A stretch of DNA of 64,000 nucleotides from Stygiobacter sp. RIFOXYC2_FULL_38_25 (GTDB lineage: Bacteria; Bacteroidota; Ignavibacteria; Ignavibacteriales; Melioribacteraceae): positions 311,428-375,427 of the forward strand of contig MHAZ01000006.1 in the NCBI GenBank assembly GCA_001803165.1, written 5' to 3'. Under the pieces are notes generated by a model. It saw nothing but the letters and a program-made list of their open reading frames with translations. It searched no databases and was not told the DNA's origin. Of the stretch, positions 37,711 to 46,362 are shown piece after piece. Position numbers and translations under genes: made by a program. Position 1 is the first letter of the stretch; the number at the start of each line of letters is the position of its first letter.

Positions 37711-37719
37711 ATCTTTTTC

Positions 37720-38082
37720 CTATTTGTTGATTGATTCTGCTAATGCTTTTGAGATTTCGTCAAGCTCTTCCAGAAACCATTTTACTTTATCTGACTTGGC
37801 ACGTTTGCTATCGCGTACCAGCGCCATCCAAAGTTTTGTTTCGTTTGCAAACTTGATTGCTTCAATAGTAGAATTCGTTAAATCCTTCTTAGTTAAGGCT
37901 GCTGATGATTCTATAAACTTACTTATTACACTCGTTCCATTCTTAAACAGCTCATCATTAATTTTCTTGGAAACATCATCCTTAGGCAGCAGATCAGTGA
38001 ACTCAATCAATTTTAGCGTAAAGAAATAAATTCTTTGCTTAAACTCGCTGCGAGATTTTGAAGATTCTAAAGTCATTGGCAT
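37720..38082 (-). CDS. Four-helix-bundle protein (23S-IVP-like family)
   Basis: A 120-residue protein of the short four-helix-bundle family first known from 23S rRNA intervening sequences (TIGR02436-like), of unknown function. Diagnostic stretches are FKQRIYFFTLKLIEFTDLLP, the NGTSVISKFIESSAA helix and IKFANETKLWMALV. It is an ordinary chromosomal gene here, not inside an rRNA. The ATG at 38082 lies one base after the stop of hldD, with AAGGACTGAG as ribosome site inside the upstream gene, implying coupling. Confidence 0.8.
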   Translation of the reverse strand: MPMTLESSKSRSEFKQRIYFFTLKLIEFTDLLPKDDVSKKINDELFKNGTSVISKFIESSAALTKKDLTNSTIEAIKFANETKLWMALVRDSKRAKSDKVKWFLEELDEISKALAESINK

Positions 38083-38083
38083 C

Positions 38084-39067
38084 TCAGTCCTTGGTCAATC
38101 CAAAATAACCTTCTTTTAGGAGATAGTTTTTAACATAGTCTGTAACGCCTTCGCCTACATTCATAATCGGTTTGTCGTAACCCGCTTCTCTAATTTTTTG
38201 CAAGCTGGCTTCTGTAAAATATTGATATTTATCACGTATATCTTCCGGCATATCAACAAACTCAATATTCACCGGCTTGCCGACAGCATTAAAAAGCGCC
38301 GTTACAAGTTCAACCCATGTTTGTGCTTTACCGGTTCCGACATTAAAGATTCCATTTTTATCGGCATTATCAAGAAAGAAGAGAATCATATCAACTGCGT
38401 CTTTAACATAAACAAAATCTCTCTTCTGCTCACCATCTTTGAAATCGCTTCTGTGTGACTTGAACAATCTTACTTTCCCATGATCCCGCACTTGTTCAAA
38501 TGCTTTGTGAACAACACTTCTCATATCAGCTTTATGATATTCATTTGGTCCATACACATTGAAAAATTTAAGTCCAACAACTTTGTTCATCAAACCATTT
38601 CTCTTAATCCAAGTATCAAACAAGTGTTTGGAGTAACCGTACATGTTTAACGGACGAAGTGTTTCAAGCTTAGTTTCATCGTCATCGTAGCCGTTGGAGC
38701 CATCGCCGTACGTTGCGGCAGAGGAAGCGTAGATAAAGCGTGTGCCGTTTTCTAAACAAAACTTAGCAAGTTCTTGCGAGTAGTGAAAATTATTGTCCAT
38801 TAAATAATCGGCATCTTTTTCTGTAGTTGATGAACAAGCGCCGAGATGAATAATAGAAGTGATTTTGAACGGTTCATTTTTCTGAAGTATCATTGCCATG
38901 AAATCATCTTTGTGAAGAAAGTCGGCATAACTAAGTCCATTCAAGTTCATCCATTTTTCATCGCTGCCAAGCTCATCCACAATCACAATTCTGTCCACGC
39001 CCATTTGGTTTAACTTCCACACAACAGCGCTGCCTATAAATCCAGCGCCTCCGGTTACAACTATCAT
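38084..39067 (-). CDS. hldD: ADP-L-glycero-D-manno-heptose 6-epimerase
   Basis: A 327-residue NAD(P)-dependent short-chain epimerase making ADP-L-glycero-beta-D-manno-heptose for the lipopolysaccharide inner core (also called rfaD). It has a Rossmann start VTGGAGFIGSAVVWKLN (residues 4-20), IIHLGACSSTTE, an active-site YGYSKHLFD (Tyr-x-x-x-Lys) and the GKVRLFKSHRSDFKDGEQKRDFVYVKD strand typical of HldD. Length is normal. It lies with the four-helix-bundle, Nudix and membrane genes on one strand. The GT9 heptosyltransferase-like gene at 58642 fits the same pathway. Confidence 0.93.
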   Translation of the reverse strand: MIVVTGGAGFIGSAVVWKLNQMGVDRIVIVDELGSDEKWMNLNGLSYADFLHKDDFMAMILQKNEPFKITSIIHLGACSSTTEKDADYLMDNNFHYSQELAKFCLENGTRFIYASSAATYGDGSNGYDDDETKLETLRPLNMYGYSKHLFDTWIKRNGLMNKVVGLKFFNVYGPNEYHKADMRSVVHKAFEQVRDHGKVRLFKSHRSDFKDGEQKRDFVYVKDAVDMILFFLDNADKNGIFNVGTGKAQTWVELVTALFNAVGKPVNIEFVDMPEDIRDKYQYFTEASLQKIREAGYDKPIMNVGEGVTDYVKNYLLKEGYFGLTKD

Positions 39068-39159
39068 TATCTTCTCGATTATTTATTATATTTGAACGAA
39101 AGTTAACGATATCTCACTACTGAAACAAAACTGAAAAGAACAAAGCGGCTTACGCTTTT

Positions 39160-39240
39160 CTGATTCTTGATCTTAATCTTACTCATGACCTTGATCTTCT
39201 TTTTGATCATGATTAAGATAAAGAGCATGATCAAGATTTT
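39160..39240. repeat. Imperfect palindrome of CTTGATC/TTAATC units upstream of metH
   Basis: The region holds repeated words such as TCTTGATCTTAATCTT and ATGATCAAGATT that form an imperfect inverted repeat of about 32 bases per arm, immediately before the metH ribosome site. It is low complexity (mostly G/A/T/C words of TTGATC and TTAATC) and resembles a dispersed repeat more than a riboswitch. Confidence 0.55.
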
Positions 39241-39251
39241 AAAGGATGAAG

Positions 39252-42200
39252 ATGAATACCAATTTAGAAATTTTGCAAAATATATTACGCAAAAGAATTC
39301 TCGTCCTCGATGGCTCGATGGGCGTTTTTATACAGCGCTTCAAATTAAGCGAAGAACAATTCCGCGGCGAAAAATTTAAAAGCCATCCGGTTGATCTTAA
39401 AGGCAACAATGATATTCTTGTGCTGACACAGCCGGAAATCATAAAAGGAATTCACAGAAATTATTTGGAAGCCGGCTCTGATATAATTGAAACAAATACA
39501 TTCAATGGTACCGCAATTTCTCAAGCTGATTACAAAACCGAGCATATGGTTTACGAGATAAATTTTGAAGCGGCGAAAATCGCAAAGGAAGTTGCTGATG
39601 AATTCACAAAGCTGAATCCGGATAAGCCACGCTTTGTAGCCGGTTCGCTTGGTCCAACAAACAAAACTCTTTCAATCTCTCCCGATGTTAACGATCCCGG
39701 TTTCCGCTCGGTAAATTTTGATGAAGTTGCTGCGGCATTCAAAGAACAAGCCCGCGGATTGATAGATGGCGGCGCAGATATCCTTCTTGTTGAAACTATG
39801 ATTGATACGCTTGTTTGCAAAGCGGCTTTATTCGGAATTATGGAACTGTGCGAAGAAACCGGCAACAATATTCCGATAATGATTTCCGGTTCTGTGATTG
39901 ATATGAGCGGCAGAACATTGAGCGGACAAAACACCGAAGCATTCTGGAATTCGATTTCTCATACAAAAAATTTATTGAGTGTTGGATTAAACTGTTCTCT
40001 CGGACCGAAACAGATTCGCCCGTTTATAGAAGAGCTTTCAAAAATCGCCAATGTGTTTGTTTCACTATATCCAAATGCCGGATTGCCAAATGAGTTTGGC
40101 GGTTACGATGAATCACCAGAAGCGATGGCGAAAGTTTTGGATGAATTTGCCAAAGAAGGATTCTTCAACATAATTGGTGGCTGCTGCGGTACAACGCCAG
40201 ACCACATTAAAGCCTTTGCTGAAATTGCAAAGAAATATCCGCCAAGAAAAATTCCGGCGATTCAGCCTTACTTGCGTTTAAGCGGACTCGAGCCGCTCAC
40301 GCTTCGTCCCGAAACAAATTTTGTAAATATCGGCGAACGCACAAATGTAACCGGCTCAAAAAAGTTTGCGCGGCTCATCAAAGAAAATAAGTATGAAGAA
40401 GCTCTCTCCGTAGCGAGAGATCAAGTTGAAAACGGCGCTCAAGTTATTGATATAAACATGGATGAAGGCTTGATCAATTCCGAAGAAGCGATGACGAAGT
40501 TTTTGAATCTTCTTGCGACCGAACCGGACATTGCGCGGGTTCCAATAATGCTGGATTCATCAAAGTGGAGCGTTATTGAAGCTGGATTGAAATGTCTTCA
40601 AGGAAAAGGAATTGTTAATTCAATTTCGATGAAAGAAGGTGAAGATGTATTTAGACTTCACGCAAAGAAAGCATTGAAGTATGGTGCTGCTGTTATTGTA
40701 ATGGCTTTTGATGAACAAGGGCAAGCCGATACATTCGAACGCAAAACTCAAATATGCAAACGCGCGTACAAAATTTTAACCGAAGAAATCGGCTTTCCGC
40801 CGCAAGACATAATTTTTGATCCAAACATTTTTGCAATTGCAACCGGAATTGAAGAGCACAACCAGTATGCAATCAATTATATAGAAGCTGTCCGCTGGAT
40901 TAAAAAGAATTTGCCGCACGCCAAAATTAGCGGCGGCGTTAGTAATATCTCTTTTTCATTCCGTGGGAATGATACTGTCCGCGAAGCTATGCATTCCGCA
41001 TTTCTCTATCACGCAATAGAAGCTGGAATGGATATGGGAATTGTGAACGCCGGACAACTTGCAGTTTATGAAGCAATCCCAAAGGAGTTGTTAGAAAAAG
41101 TAGAAGATGTTTTATTGAACAGAAGGTCCGACGCAACCGAACGCTTGGTTGAATTTGCAAACACCCTGACAAAAGATGTTAAGCAAGATGTTGCAGATGC
41201 CGCATGGAGACATGAAAGTGTTGAAGAACGTTTGAAGCATGCGCTCGTTAAAGGAATTGTTGAGTTTATTGATGTGGACATTGAAGAAGCCCGGCAAAAA
41301 TATGTGCAGCCGCTTCAAGTAATTGAGGGACCGTTAATGTCCGCAATGAATGTTGTTGGAGATTTGTTTGGCTCGGGTAAAATGTTTTTGCCGCAAGTTG
41401 TAAAAAGTGCACGAGTGATGAAAAAAGCTGTGGCAATTTTAGAGCCGATAATAAAAGCCCCTCTCCCGCCCTCTCCCCAAAAGGGAGAGGTGGAATCTTC
41501 TGTACAAGATGAAAAGATTGGTTACAATCACTATGGTTGGCAAACAGCAGATCCAATTCTTTATGAAAAATTAAAAGAGTTTGCAGAACATAATAGGTTA
41601 AATCCGACTCCGGCAGAATTAATTCTTTGGGAACATCTTAAATCAAAACAGCTTGAGAATTATAAATTTAGAAGACAACATATAATCGGTCAATACATTG
41701 CTGATTTTGTTTGTTTGTCAGAAATGTTAATTATAGAAGTTGATGGAAGTATCCATCAGATTCCGGAAAACCAAGAACTCGATGAAATCAGAACACAGTG
41801 GCTTAACAAGCAAGGCTTTTCAGTTATTAGATTTCTTAATGATGAGATCATTAATGATCTTAAAAACGTTTTAGATAAAATTATACTTAAGCTAAAAGAG
41901 CATGATTCAAAATCTGCCCTCCCCTTTGGGGAGGGACGGGGTGGGGCTTCTGGTACTATTCTTTTGGCGACAGTTAAAGGCGATGTCCATGACATCGGTA
42001 AAAATATAGTCGGTGTTGTTCTCGGCTGTAACAACTATGATATTATTGATCTTGGCGTGATGGTTCCAAGCGATAAAATTCTTTCCACAGCAGTTGAAAA
42101 AAATGTGGACATAATTGGCCTCAGCGGATTGATAACTCCTTCACTTGATGAGATGGTTCACGTAGCTAAAGAAATGGAGAGAATGAATCTCAACATTCCT

Positions 42201-43406
42201 TTACTTATCGGCGGAGCCACAACTTCGCGAATTCATACAGCAGTAAAAATCGCACCGGAGTATTCCAAACCAACAATTCATGTGCTGGATGCTTCCAAGA
42301 GTGTTGGCGTTGTCAGCAATCTACTAAGCGAAGATGCCAAAGATGGTTTCGTTAACAAGATAAAAGATGAATACAAAAAGCTCCGTGAAGATCATTTCAA
42401 GAAACACTCGGAGAAGGAATATATTTCTATTGAGAAAGCCAGAGTCAATAAACTAAACTTGGACTGGGAAAGTTATTCTATTAAGAAGCCAAACAAACTT
42501 GGTGTTACCACTTTCAAAGAGTTTCCACTAAAGGAAATCCGCGCTTACATTGATTGGACACCGTTTTTCCAGACATGGGAATTGAAAGGAAAATACCCGG
42601 CAATTTTTGAAAACAAAGACTATGGAAGTGAAGCAAAGAAAATTTTTGATGATGCTAACAAACTGCTCGATCAAATTATTGAAGAGAAACTTTTAACGGC
42701 AAACGGAATTGTTGGCTTATTCCCCGCTGCATCAGTAGAAGATGATATTGAAATTTTTGCCGATGAATCCCGGAAAGGAATACTTGCTGAACTTCACACA
42801 ATACGTCAGCAGTCAATTAAATCGGAAAGGTTGCCGAACATTGCGCTTGCGGATTTCATCGCGCCTAAAGAATCAAATGTAAAAGATTACATCGGCATGT
42901 TTGCAGTTACAACTGGAATTGGAATTGAGAAAATGATTGAGAAGTTTGAAAAAGATCATGACGATTACAATTCAATAATGACGAAAGCAATTGCAGATAG
43001 ACTAGCGGAAGCATTCGCTGAATTGCTTCACGCAAAAGTGAGAAAAGAAATTTGGGGCTATGCCTCAGAAGAAAATTTGCCAAACGATAAATTGATTGCT
43101 GAAGAATACGCCGGCATTCGTCCTGCACCAGGTTATCCAGCTCAGCCAGATCATACAGAAAAATTAAAAATCTGGAAATTGCTGAATGTTGAAAGTGAGA
43201 CTTCAATTTCGTTAACGGAAAGCTTAGCAATGAATCCGGCGGCATCAGTTTGCGGTTTATATTTTGCTCATCCTCAATCAAAATATTTTACTGTTGGAAA
43301 AATCAGCAAAGACCAGGTTGAAGATTACCACAAGCGTAAAGGAATCAGTTTGAAGGAAGCCGAGAAATGGCTTCGCCCAATTTTGAATTATGATGAAAGT
43401 GAATAA
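39252..43406 (+). CDS. metH: Cobalamin-dependent methionine synthase with inserted DUF559 domain
   Basis: A 1384-residue B12-dependent methionine synthase. The ATG at 39252 is preferred to 39246 because AAAGGATGAAG is at the right distance. The order is a homocysteine domain (Cys in VGLNCSLGP and the [10 protein letters not shown] pair bind zinc), a folate domain ([13 protein letters not shown]), the B12 cap helices, the inserted DUF559 stretch (residues about 736-900), the B12-binding domain with axial His913 in DVHDIGKN, and the C-terminal SAM-activation domain ([29 protein letters not shown]). Enzymes without the insert are about 1230 residues, so the excess matches the inserted DNA. The stop overlaps the next ATG by one base. 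Confidence 0.95.
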   Translation: MNTNLEILQNILRKRILVLDGSMGVFIQRFKLSEEQFRGEKFKSHPVDLKGNNDILVLTQPEIIKGIHRNYLEAGSDIIETNTFNGTAISQADYKTEHMVYEINFEAAKIAKEVADEFTKLNPDKPRFVAGSLGPTNKTLSISPDVNDPGFRSVNFDEVAAAFKEQARGLIDGGADILLVETMIDTLVCKAALFGIMELCEETGNNIPIMISGSVIDMSGRTLSGQNTEAFWNSISHTKNLLSVGLNCSLGPKQIRPFIEELSKIANVFVSLYPNAGLPNEFGGYDESPEAMAKVLDEFAKEGFFNIIGGCCGTTPDHIKAFAEIAKKYPPRKIPAIQPYLRLSGLEPLTLRPETNFVNIGERTNVTGSKKFARLIKENKYEEALSVARDQVENGAQVIDINMDEGLINSEEAMTKFLNLLATEPDIARVPIMLDSSKWSVIEAGLKCLQGKGIVNSISMKEGEDVFRLHAKKALKYGAAVIVMAFDEQGQADTFERKTQICKRAYKILTEEIGFPPQDIIFDPNIFAIATGIEEHNQYAINYIEAVRWIKKNLPHAKISGGVSNISFSFRGNDTVREAMHSAFLYHAIEAGMDMGIVNAGQLAVYEAIPKELLEKVEDVLLNRRSDATERLVEFANTLTKDVKQDVADAAWRHESVEERLKHALVKGIVEFIDVDIEEARQKYVQPLQVIEGPLMSAMNVVGDLFGSGKMFLPQVVKSARVMKKAVAILEPIIKAPLPPSPQKGEVESSVQDEKIGYNHYGWQTADPILYEKLKEFAEHNRLNPTPAELILWEHLKSKQLENYKFRRQHIIGQYIADFVCLSEMLIIEVDGSIHQIPENQELDEIRTQWLNKQGFSVIRFLNDEIINDLKNVLDKIILKLKEHDSKSALPFGEGRGGASGTILLATVKGDVHDIGKNIVGVVLGCNNYDIIDLGVMVPSDKILSTAVEKNVDIIGLSGLITPSLDEMVHVAKEMERMNLNIPLLIGGATTSRIHTAVKIAPEYSKPTIHVLDASKSVGVVSNLLSEDAKDGFVNKIKDEYKKLREDHFKKHSEKEYISIEKARVNKLNLDWESYSIKKPNKLGVTTFKEFPLKEIRAYIDWTPFFQTWELKGKYPAIFENKDYGSEAKKIFDDANKLLDQIIEEKLLTANGIVGLFPAASVEDDIEIFADESRKGILAELHTIRQQSIKSERLPNIALADFIAPKESNVKDYIGMFAVTTGIGIEKMIEKFEKDHDDYNSIMTKAIADRLAEAFAELLHAKVRKEIWGYASEENLPNDKLIAEEYAGIRPAPGYPAQPDHTEKLKIWKLLNVESETSISLTESLAMNPAASVCGLYFAHPQSKYFTVGKISKDQVEDYHKRKGISLKEAEKWLRPILNYDESE
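41470..41490. repeat. Left flanking palindrome of the metH insertion
   Basis: CCTCTCCC (41470-41477) and GGGAGAGG (41483-41490) form a perfect 8-bp stem around CAAAA. Codes PSPQKGE in frame. Confidence 0.8.
41917..41935. repeat. Right flanking palindrome of the metH insertion
   Basis: CCCTCCCC (41917-41924), TTT, GGGGAGGG (41928-41935) is a perfect 8-bp stem, followed by ACGGGGTGGGG. It has the same CCCTCC/GGAGGG theme as the elements at 1866-1882 and 5164-5180. Confidence 0.8.
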
Positions 43407-43882
43407 TGAATAAACCTTTCCGTCCCGGCAACATAGGCGCTCTAATGGATGAATACGAGCGCGCATCGAACGATTTGAGAAAACTCATCTTGTCGTTCAC
43501 TCAAGAAGAGTTTGGAAAAATTCTTGATGACAAAACAGATGACGAAGACTGCCGCTCTATTCAGACAATCATGAATCATGTTGTAGCCGCCGGATACAGA
43601 TACTTAAATCAAATAAATGTTTTTCTAAAACAAGAGCAGATCACTCCGAACTTTCAAGTTACTTCCCCCCTTTCAGCAATTAGAGAATTTGATAAAATGC
43701 TGTCGCTTACAAGTGAAGCTGTTAAAAACAATCTTGCTATGAGCTACGAAGAAGTTTTATCAACAAGAATGGAAACACGCTGGGGATTATATGATATTGA
43801 AATGATGCTTGAACATGCAATAGTCCATATTCTCCGGCACCGCAGACAAATAGAAAAACTAACTCAACAAAATAACCCGTAA
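43406..43882 (+). CDS. DinB-like four-helix protein, coupled to metH
   Basis: A 158-residue protein of the DinB/DfsB-like helical-bundle fold. It has TIMNHVVAAGYRYLNQI and MLEHAIVHILRHRRQIEKL, with the scattered His residues that bind a metal in many members. These proteins are often thiol-dependent transferases, but the activity here is unknown. The ATG shares a base with the metH stop (TAATG), so expression is coupled to methionine synthase, which may hint at a thiol-related role. Sure of fold, unsure of function. Confidence 0.75.
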   Translation: MNKPFRPGNIGALMDEYERASNDLRKLILSFTQEEFGKILDDKTDDEDCRSIQTIMNHVVAAGYRYLNQINVFLKQEQITPNFQVTSPLSAIREFDKMLSLTSEAVKNNLAMSYEEVLSTRMETRWGLYDIEMMLEHAIVHILRHRRQIEKLTQQNNP

Positions 43883-43897
43883 TAGAACGGAGTTCGT

Positions 43898-45454
43898 ATG
43901 AAACAAAGATTGCTCGCAGTAATGTTTTTCGGTTTTGCATTTATCCTTTTCGCACAGGAAAAAATAGATTACCAAATGATGCAGCGCATCAGGCAAGAAG
44001 GGATGCAAAATTCCAAAGTGGCGGAATTAATGAGCTACCTTTGCGATGTTTACGCGCCAAGACTTGCCGCTTCTCCCCAATACCGCGATGCCGGCAAATG
44101 GGCGGTTTCAAAACTTACAGAGTTTGGCTTAGAAAAAGCCGGACTCGAAAGCTTTGGCGCACTTGGACGCGGGTGGGAATTGAAAAAGTTTTACGCAGCA
44201 ATGACATCGCCACAATACATGCCTCTAATTGCATATCCAAAAGCCTGGACGCCCGGACTTGAATCCACTTTGAAAGGCAACGCAGTTTTAATGGATATCA
44301 AAACAGAAGCCGATATGAACGCCTTCAAAGGGAAGTTGAAAGGCGCAATCGTTCTAACAAGAGGTGAACAAGATGTACCGCTTTCACTTGAGCCGGACGG
44401 AAAACGTTATACTGACGAAGAATTAGAAAAATTAAAATTAGCTCAAGATGGCGGCGGAAGAAATCAGAATGCAGATCAGTTTGCAATTATGCGCGCGCAA
44501 AGAGAACTTCAAACAAAAGTTGCTAAGTTTATTAAAGATGAAGGCGCAGCAGTTTTGTTAGAACCAAGCCGTGGAAAACATGGAACAATTTTCGTTCAGG
44601 GTGGCGGTTCTTACAGAAAAGGTGCTGAAGTTCCTCTTCCTCAAATTGTAGTTTCGGTCGAGCAATACAATAGAATGGTTCGCATTCTTCAAAAGAATAT
44701 TCCGGTTGCGCTTGAACTTGAAATACAAGCAAACTTTGTTGATACAGATTCGCTCGGTTATAATGTTATCGCGGAAATCCCGGGCACGGATAAAAAGTTG
44801 AAAGATGAAATTGTAATGCTCGGCGGGCATTTTGATACATGGCACGCTGGTACCGGCGCTACTGATAATTCATCCGGCAGCGCTGTTGCGATGGAAGCTG
44901 TTCGTATTCTTAAATCGCTTGGTGTTAAACCACGCAGAACAATCCGCATTGCATTGTGGGACGCTGAAGAAGAAGGTTTAATTGGTTCGCGCGGTTATGT
45001 AGCAAATCATTTTTTTGACAGAGAGAAAAAAGAAAAAAAGCCGGAGTATGATAAACTTGCCGCATATTTCAATTATGATAATGGTTCCGGTAAAATCCGC
45101 GGCATTTATACGCAAGGCAATTTTGAAGTAATGCCGATTTTTGAACAGTGGCTAAAACCGTTTAACGATCTGGGAGCTTCTACAGTTACATTTAGGAATA
45201 CAGGCGGCACAGATCATCAATCTTATGATGGAGTTGGCTTGCCCGGCTTCCAATTTATTCAAGATGAATTAGAATATGATACAAGAACTCATCACTCAAA
45301 TATGGATGTGTATGACCATACGGTTCGTGCGGACTTAATTCAATCGGCAACAATTATGGCGGCTTTTATTTACAATGCTGCTATGCGCGATGAAAAACTG
45401 CCGAGAAAATATTTTGATCCGAATGCAGTGCAACAGCGCAGACCAATGTTCTAG
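43898..45454 (+). CDS. Secreted M28-family zinc metallopeptidase
   Basis: A 518-residue protein with signal peptide MKQRLLAVMFFGFAFILFAQ. Its zinc sites read GGHFDTWHAG (His and Asp), TGATDNSSGSA, the catalytic DAEEEGLIG and YDNGSGK, plus THHSNMDVYD near the end, the full two-zinc M28 set. A PA-like insertion (about residues 110-260) precedes the catalytic domain, as in aminopeptidases of this clan. It likely removes N-terminal residues from exported peptides. Ribosome site AACGGAGTTCGT before 43898. It follows the DinB-like gene by 15 bases. Confidence 0.9.
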   Translation: MKQRLLAVMFFGFAFILFAQEKIDYQMMQRIRQEGMQNSKVAELMSYLCDVYAPRLAASPQYRDAGKWAVSKLTEFGLEKAGLESFGALGRGWELKKFYAAMTSPQYMPLIAYPKAWTPGLESTLKGNAVLMDIKTEADMNAFKGKLKGAIVLTRGEQDVPLSLEPDGKRYTDEELEKLKLAQDGGGRNQNADQFAIMRAQRELQTKVAKFIKDEGAAVLLEPSRGKHGTIFVQGGGSYRKGAEVPLPQIVVSVEQYNRMVRILQKNIPVALELEIQANFVDTDSLGYNVIAEIPGTDKKLKDEIVMLGGHFDTWHAGTGATDNSSGSAVAMEAVRILKSLGVKPRRTIRIALWDAEEEGLIGSRGYVANHFFDREKKEKKPEYDKLAAYFNYDNGSGKIRGIYTQGNFEVMPIFEQWLKPFNDLGASTVTFRNTGGTDHQSYDGVGLPGFQFIQDELEYDTRTHHSNMDVYDHTVRADLIQSATIMAAFIYNAAMRDEKLPRKYFDPNAVQQRRPMF

Positions 45455-45530
45455 TGAGTGCCTAAGTAACTGAGTACCTAAGTGCCTAAGAAAAGATTTT
45501 AAAATACTCAGGCACTAAGGAGCTTAGGAA
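45454..45530. repeat. CCTAAGTGCC-type dispersed repeat with inverted arm
   Basis: Repeated words GTGCCTAAGT, GAGTACCTAAGTGCCTAAG and CTCAGGCACTAAGG form an imperfect hairpin (arms near 45477-45490 and 45507-45520) around an A/T-rich loop, right after the M28 stop. Possibly a terminator, more likely a dispersed spacer repeat. Confidence 0.55.
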
Positions 45531-45558
45531 CAATTCGCAGATTAAGTTGGAGTAACAA

Positions 45559-45807
45559 ATGGGACTATTTCAAAAACCGGACATTCAATTTTCTAATGAA
45601 TCCAGTCAGTACAATATGAATGAGAAAAGAATCACTTGTCCCCATTGCGGGAACGACCGGTTCTTTCAACTGCCGAATATTTTACTAAACACGCCCGGCA
45701 TAACATTCTTTGGTTTCGATTGGGCAAACAAAACCGCCTCTGTATTAATTTGCGATAGCTGCAGCAGAATGGAATGGTATTTAAGAACTCCAAATCAGTT
45801 AGACTAA
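45559..45807 (+). CDS. Small zinc-ribbon protein
   Basis: An 82-residue soluble protein with two paired-Cys knuckles, CPHCGNDRF and CDSC, about 35 residues apart, a typical zinc ribbon. The segment between is hydrophobic (ITFFGFDWANKTASVLI). It may bind nucleic acid or a partner protein; nothing further can be said. Ribosome site GTTGGAGTAACAA. No family recognised beyond the zinc ribbon. Confidence 0.65.
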   Translation: MGLFQKPDIQFSNESSQYNMNEKRITCPHCGNDRFFQLPNILLNTPGITFFGFDWANKTASVLICDSCSRMEWYLRTPNQLD

Positions 45808-45858
45808 TTTTAGGTTTGCAGACTTTATAACATCAAATCATAGTTCAGAAAGGGACTT

Positions 45859-46335
45859 ATGAATAGAAATGAATTACTCGAATTGTATTCGAATGCGTAT
45901 AACAATTTGATAGCAGCGCTAGAAGAAATTCCGAAAGAAATGTGGCAATACAAACCGGCACCAAATAAATGGAGTGTTCACGAGGTTCTAATTCACATTG
46001 CAGATAGTGAAGCGAGTAGCTTTGTCCGCGCACGAAAAATTATCTCTGAATCTGGATCTACAATTATGGCTTATGATGAAAATGCTTGGGCTGTAAAGCT
46101 GAATTACCATAATCAAAGTATAGAAGATTCGCTGGAACTTTTCCGTCAACTTAGAATGATGACTTATAATGTTATCAAAAATTTGCCGGAAGAAACTTGG
46201 CAAAACTTTATCTTTCATCCTGATAATGGTAAAATGACTCTCGAAGATTGGCTTAAAGTTTATGCCGATCATATCCCGGTTCACATAAATCAGATAAAAC
46301 GAAATTTCAACGAATGGAAGAAACTCAATTCATAA
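45859..46335 (+). CDS. DinB superfamily protein
   Basis: A 158-residue helical DinB-like protein. MWQYKPAPNKWSVHEVLIHIADSEASSF gives the first metal-binding His and the W-S-x-x-E-x-x-x-H pattern of the family. DHIPVHINQIKRNF carries the C-terminal His pair. It is distinct from the metH-coupled DinB-like protein. Members act as metal-dependent thiol transferases, substrate unknown here. Start at 45859 with AAAGGGACTT; followed directly by the CocE gene. Confidence 0.8.
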   Translation: MNRNELLELYSNAYNNLIAALEEIPKEMWQYKPAPNKWSVHEVLIHIADSEASSFVRARKIISESGSTIMAYDENAWAVKLNYHNQSIEDSLELFRQLRMMTYNVIKNLPEETWQNFIFHPDNGKMTLEDWLKVYADHIPVHINQIKRNFNEWKKLNS

Positions 46336-46362
46336 ATGCAAAAGCAGTTAGGAGGATTTTTA

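Larger units (their letters stand above)
41458..41952 (+). mobile_element. In-frame DUF559 nuclease insertion inside metH
   Basis: About 495 bases (165 codons) sit between VAILEPII of the B12 cap and [16 protein letters not shown] of the B12 domain, a linker normally only a few residues long. The insert contains [35 protein letters not shown], the catalytic-looking IIEVDGSIH (Asp then Glu-x-Asp) and [13 protein letters not shown], matching DUF559, a PD-(D/E)XK/Vsr-like endonuclease family. It has no own start codon. GC-rich palindromes lie at both ends (41470-41490 and 41917-41935). The reading frame of metH is preserved, so the product is one long polypeptide. Confidence 0.85.

Noticed and set aside
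39160-39240. Possible SAM or cobalamin riboswitch upstream of metH
   Set aside because: The sequence is simple TTGATC/TTAATC-type repeats without the conserved B12-box or SAM-box bases, so I list it only as a repeat.
41458-41952. Intein in MetH
   Set aside because: No Cys/Ser/Thr at the expected N-junction, no block A/B/F/G splicing motifs and no terminal His-Asn before the C-junction; the content matches DUF559 instead.
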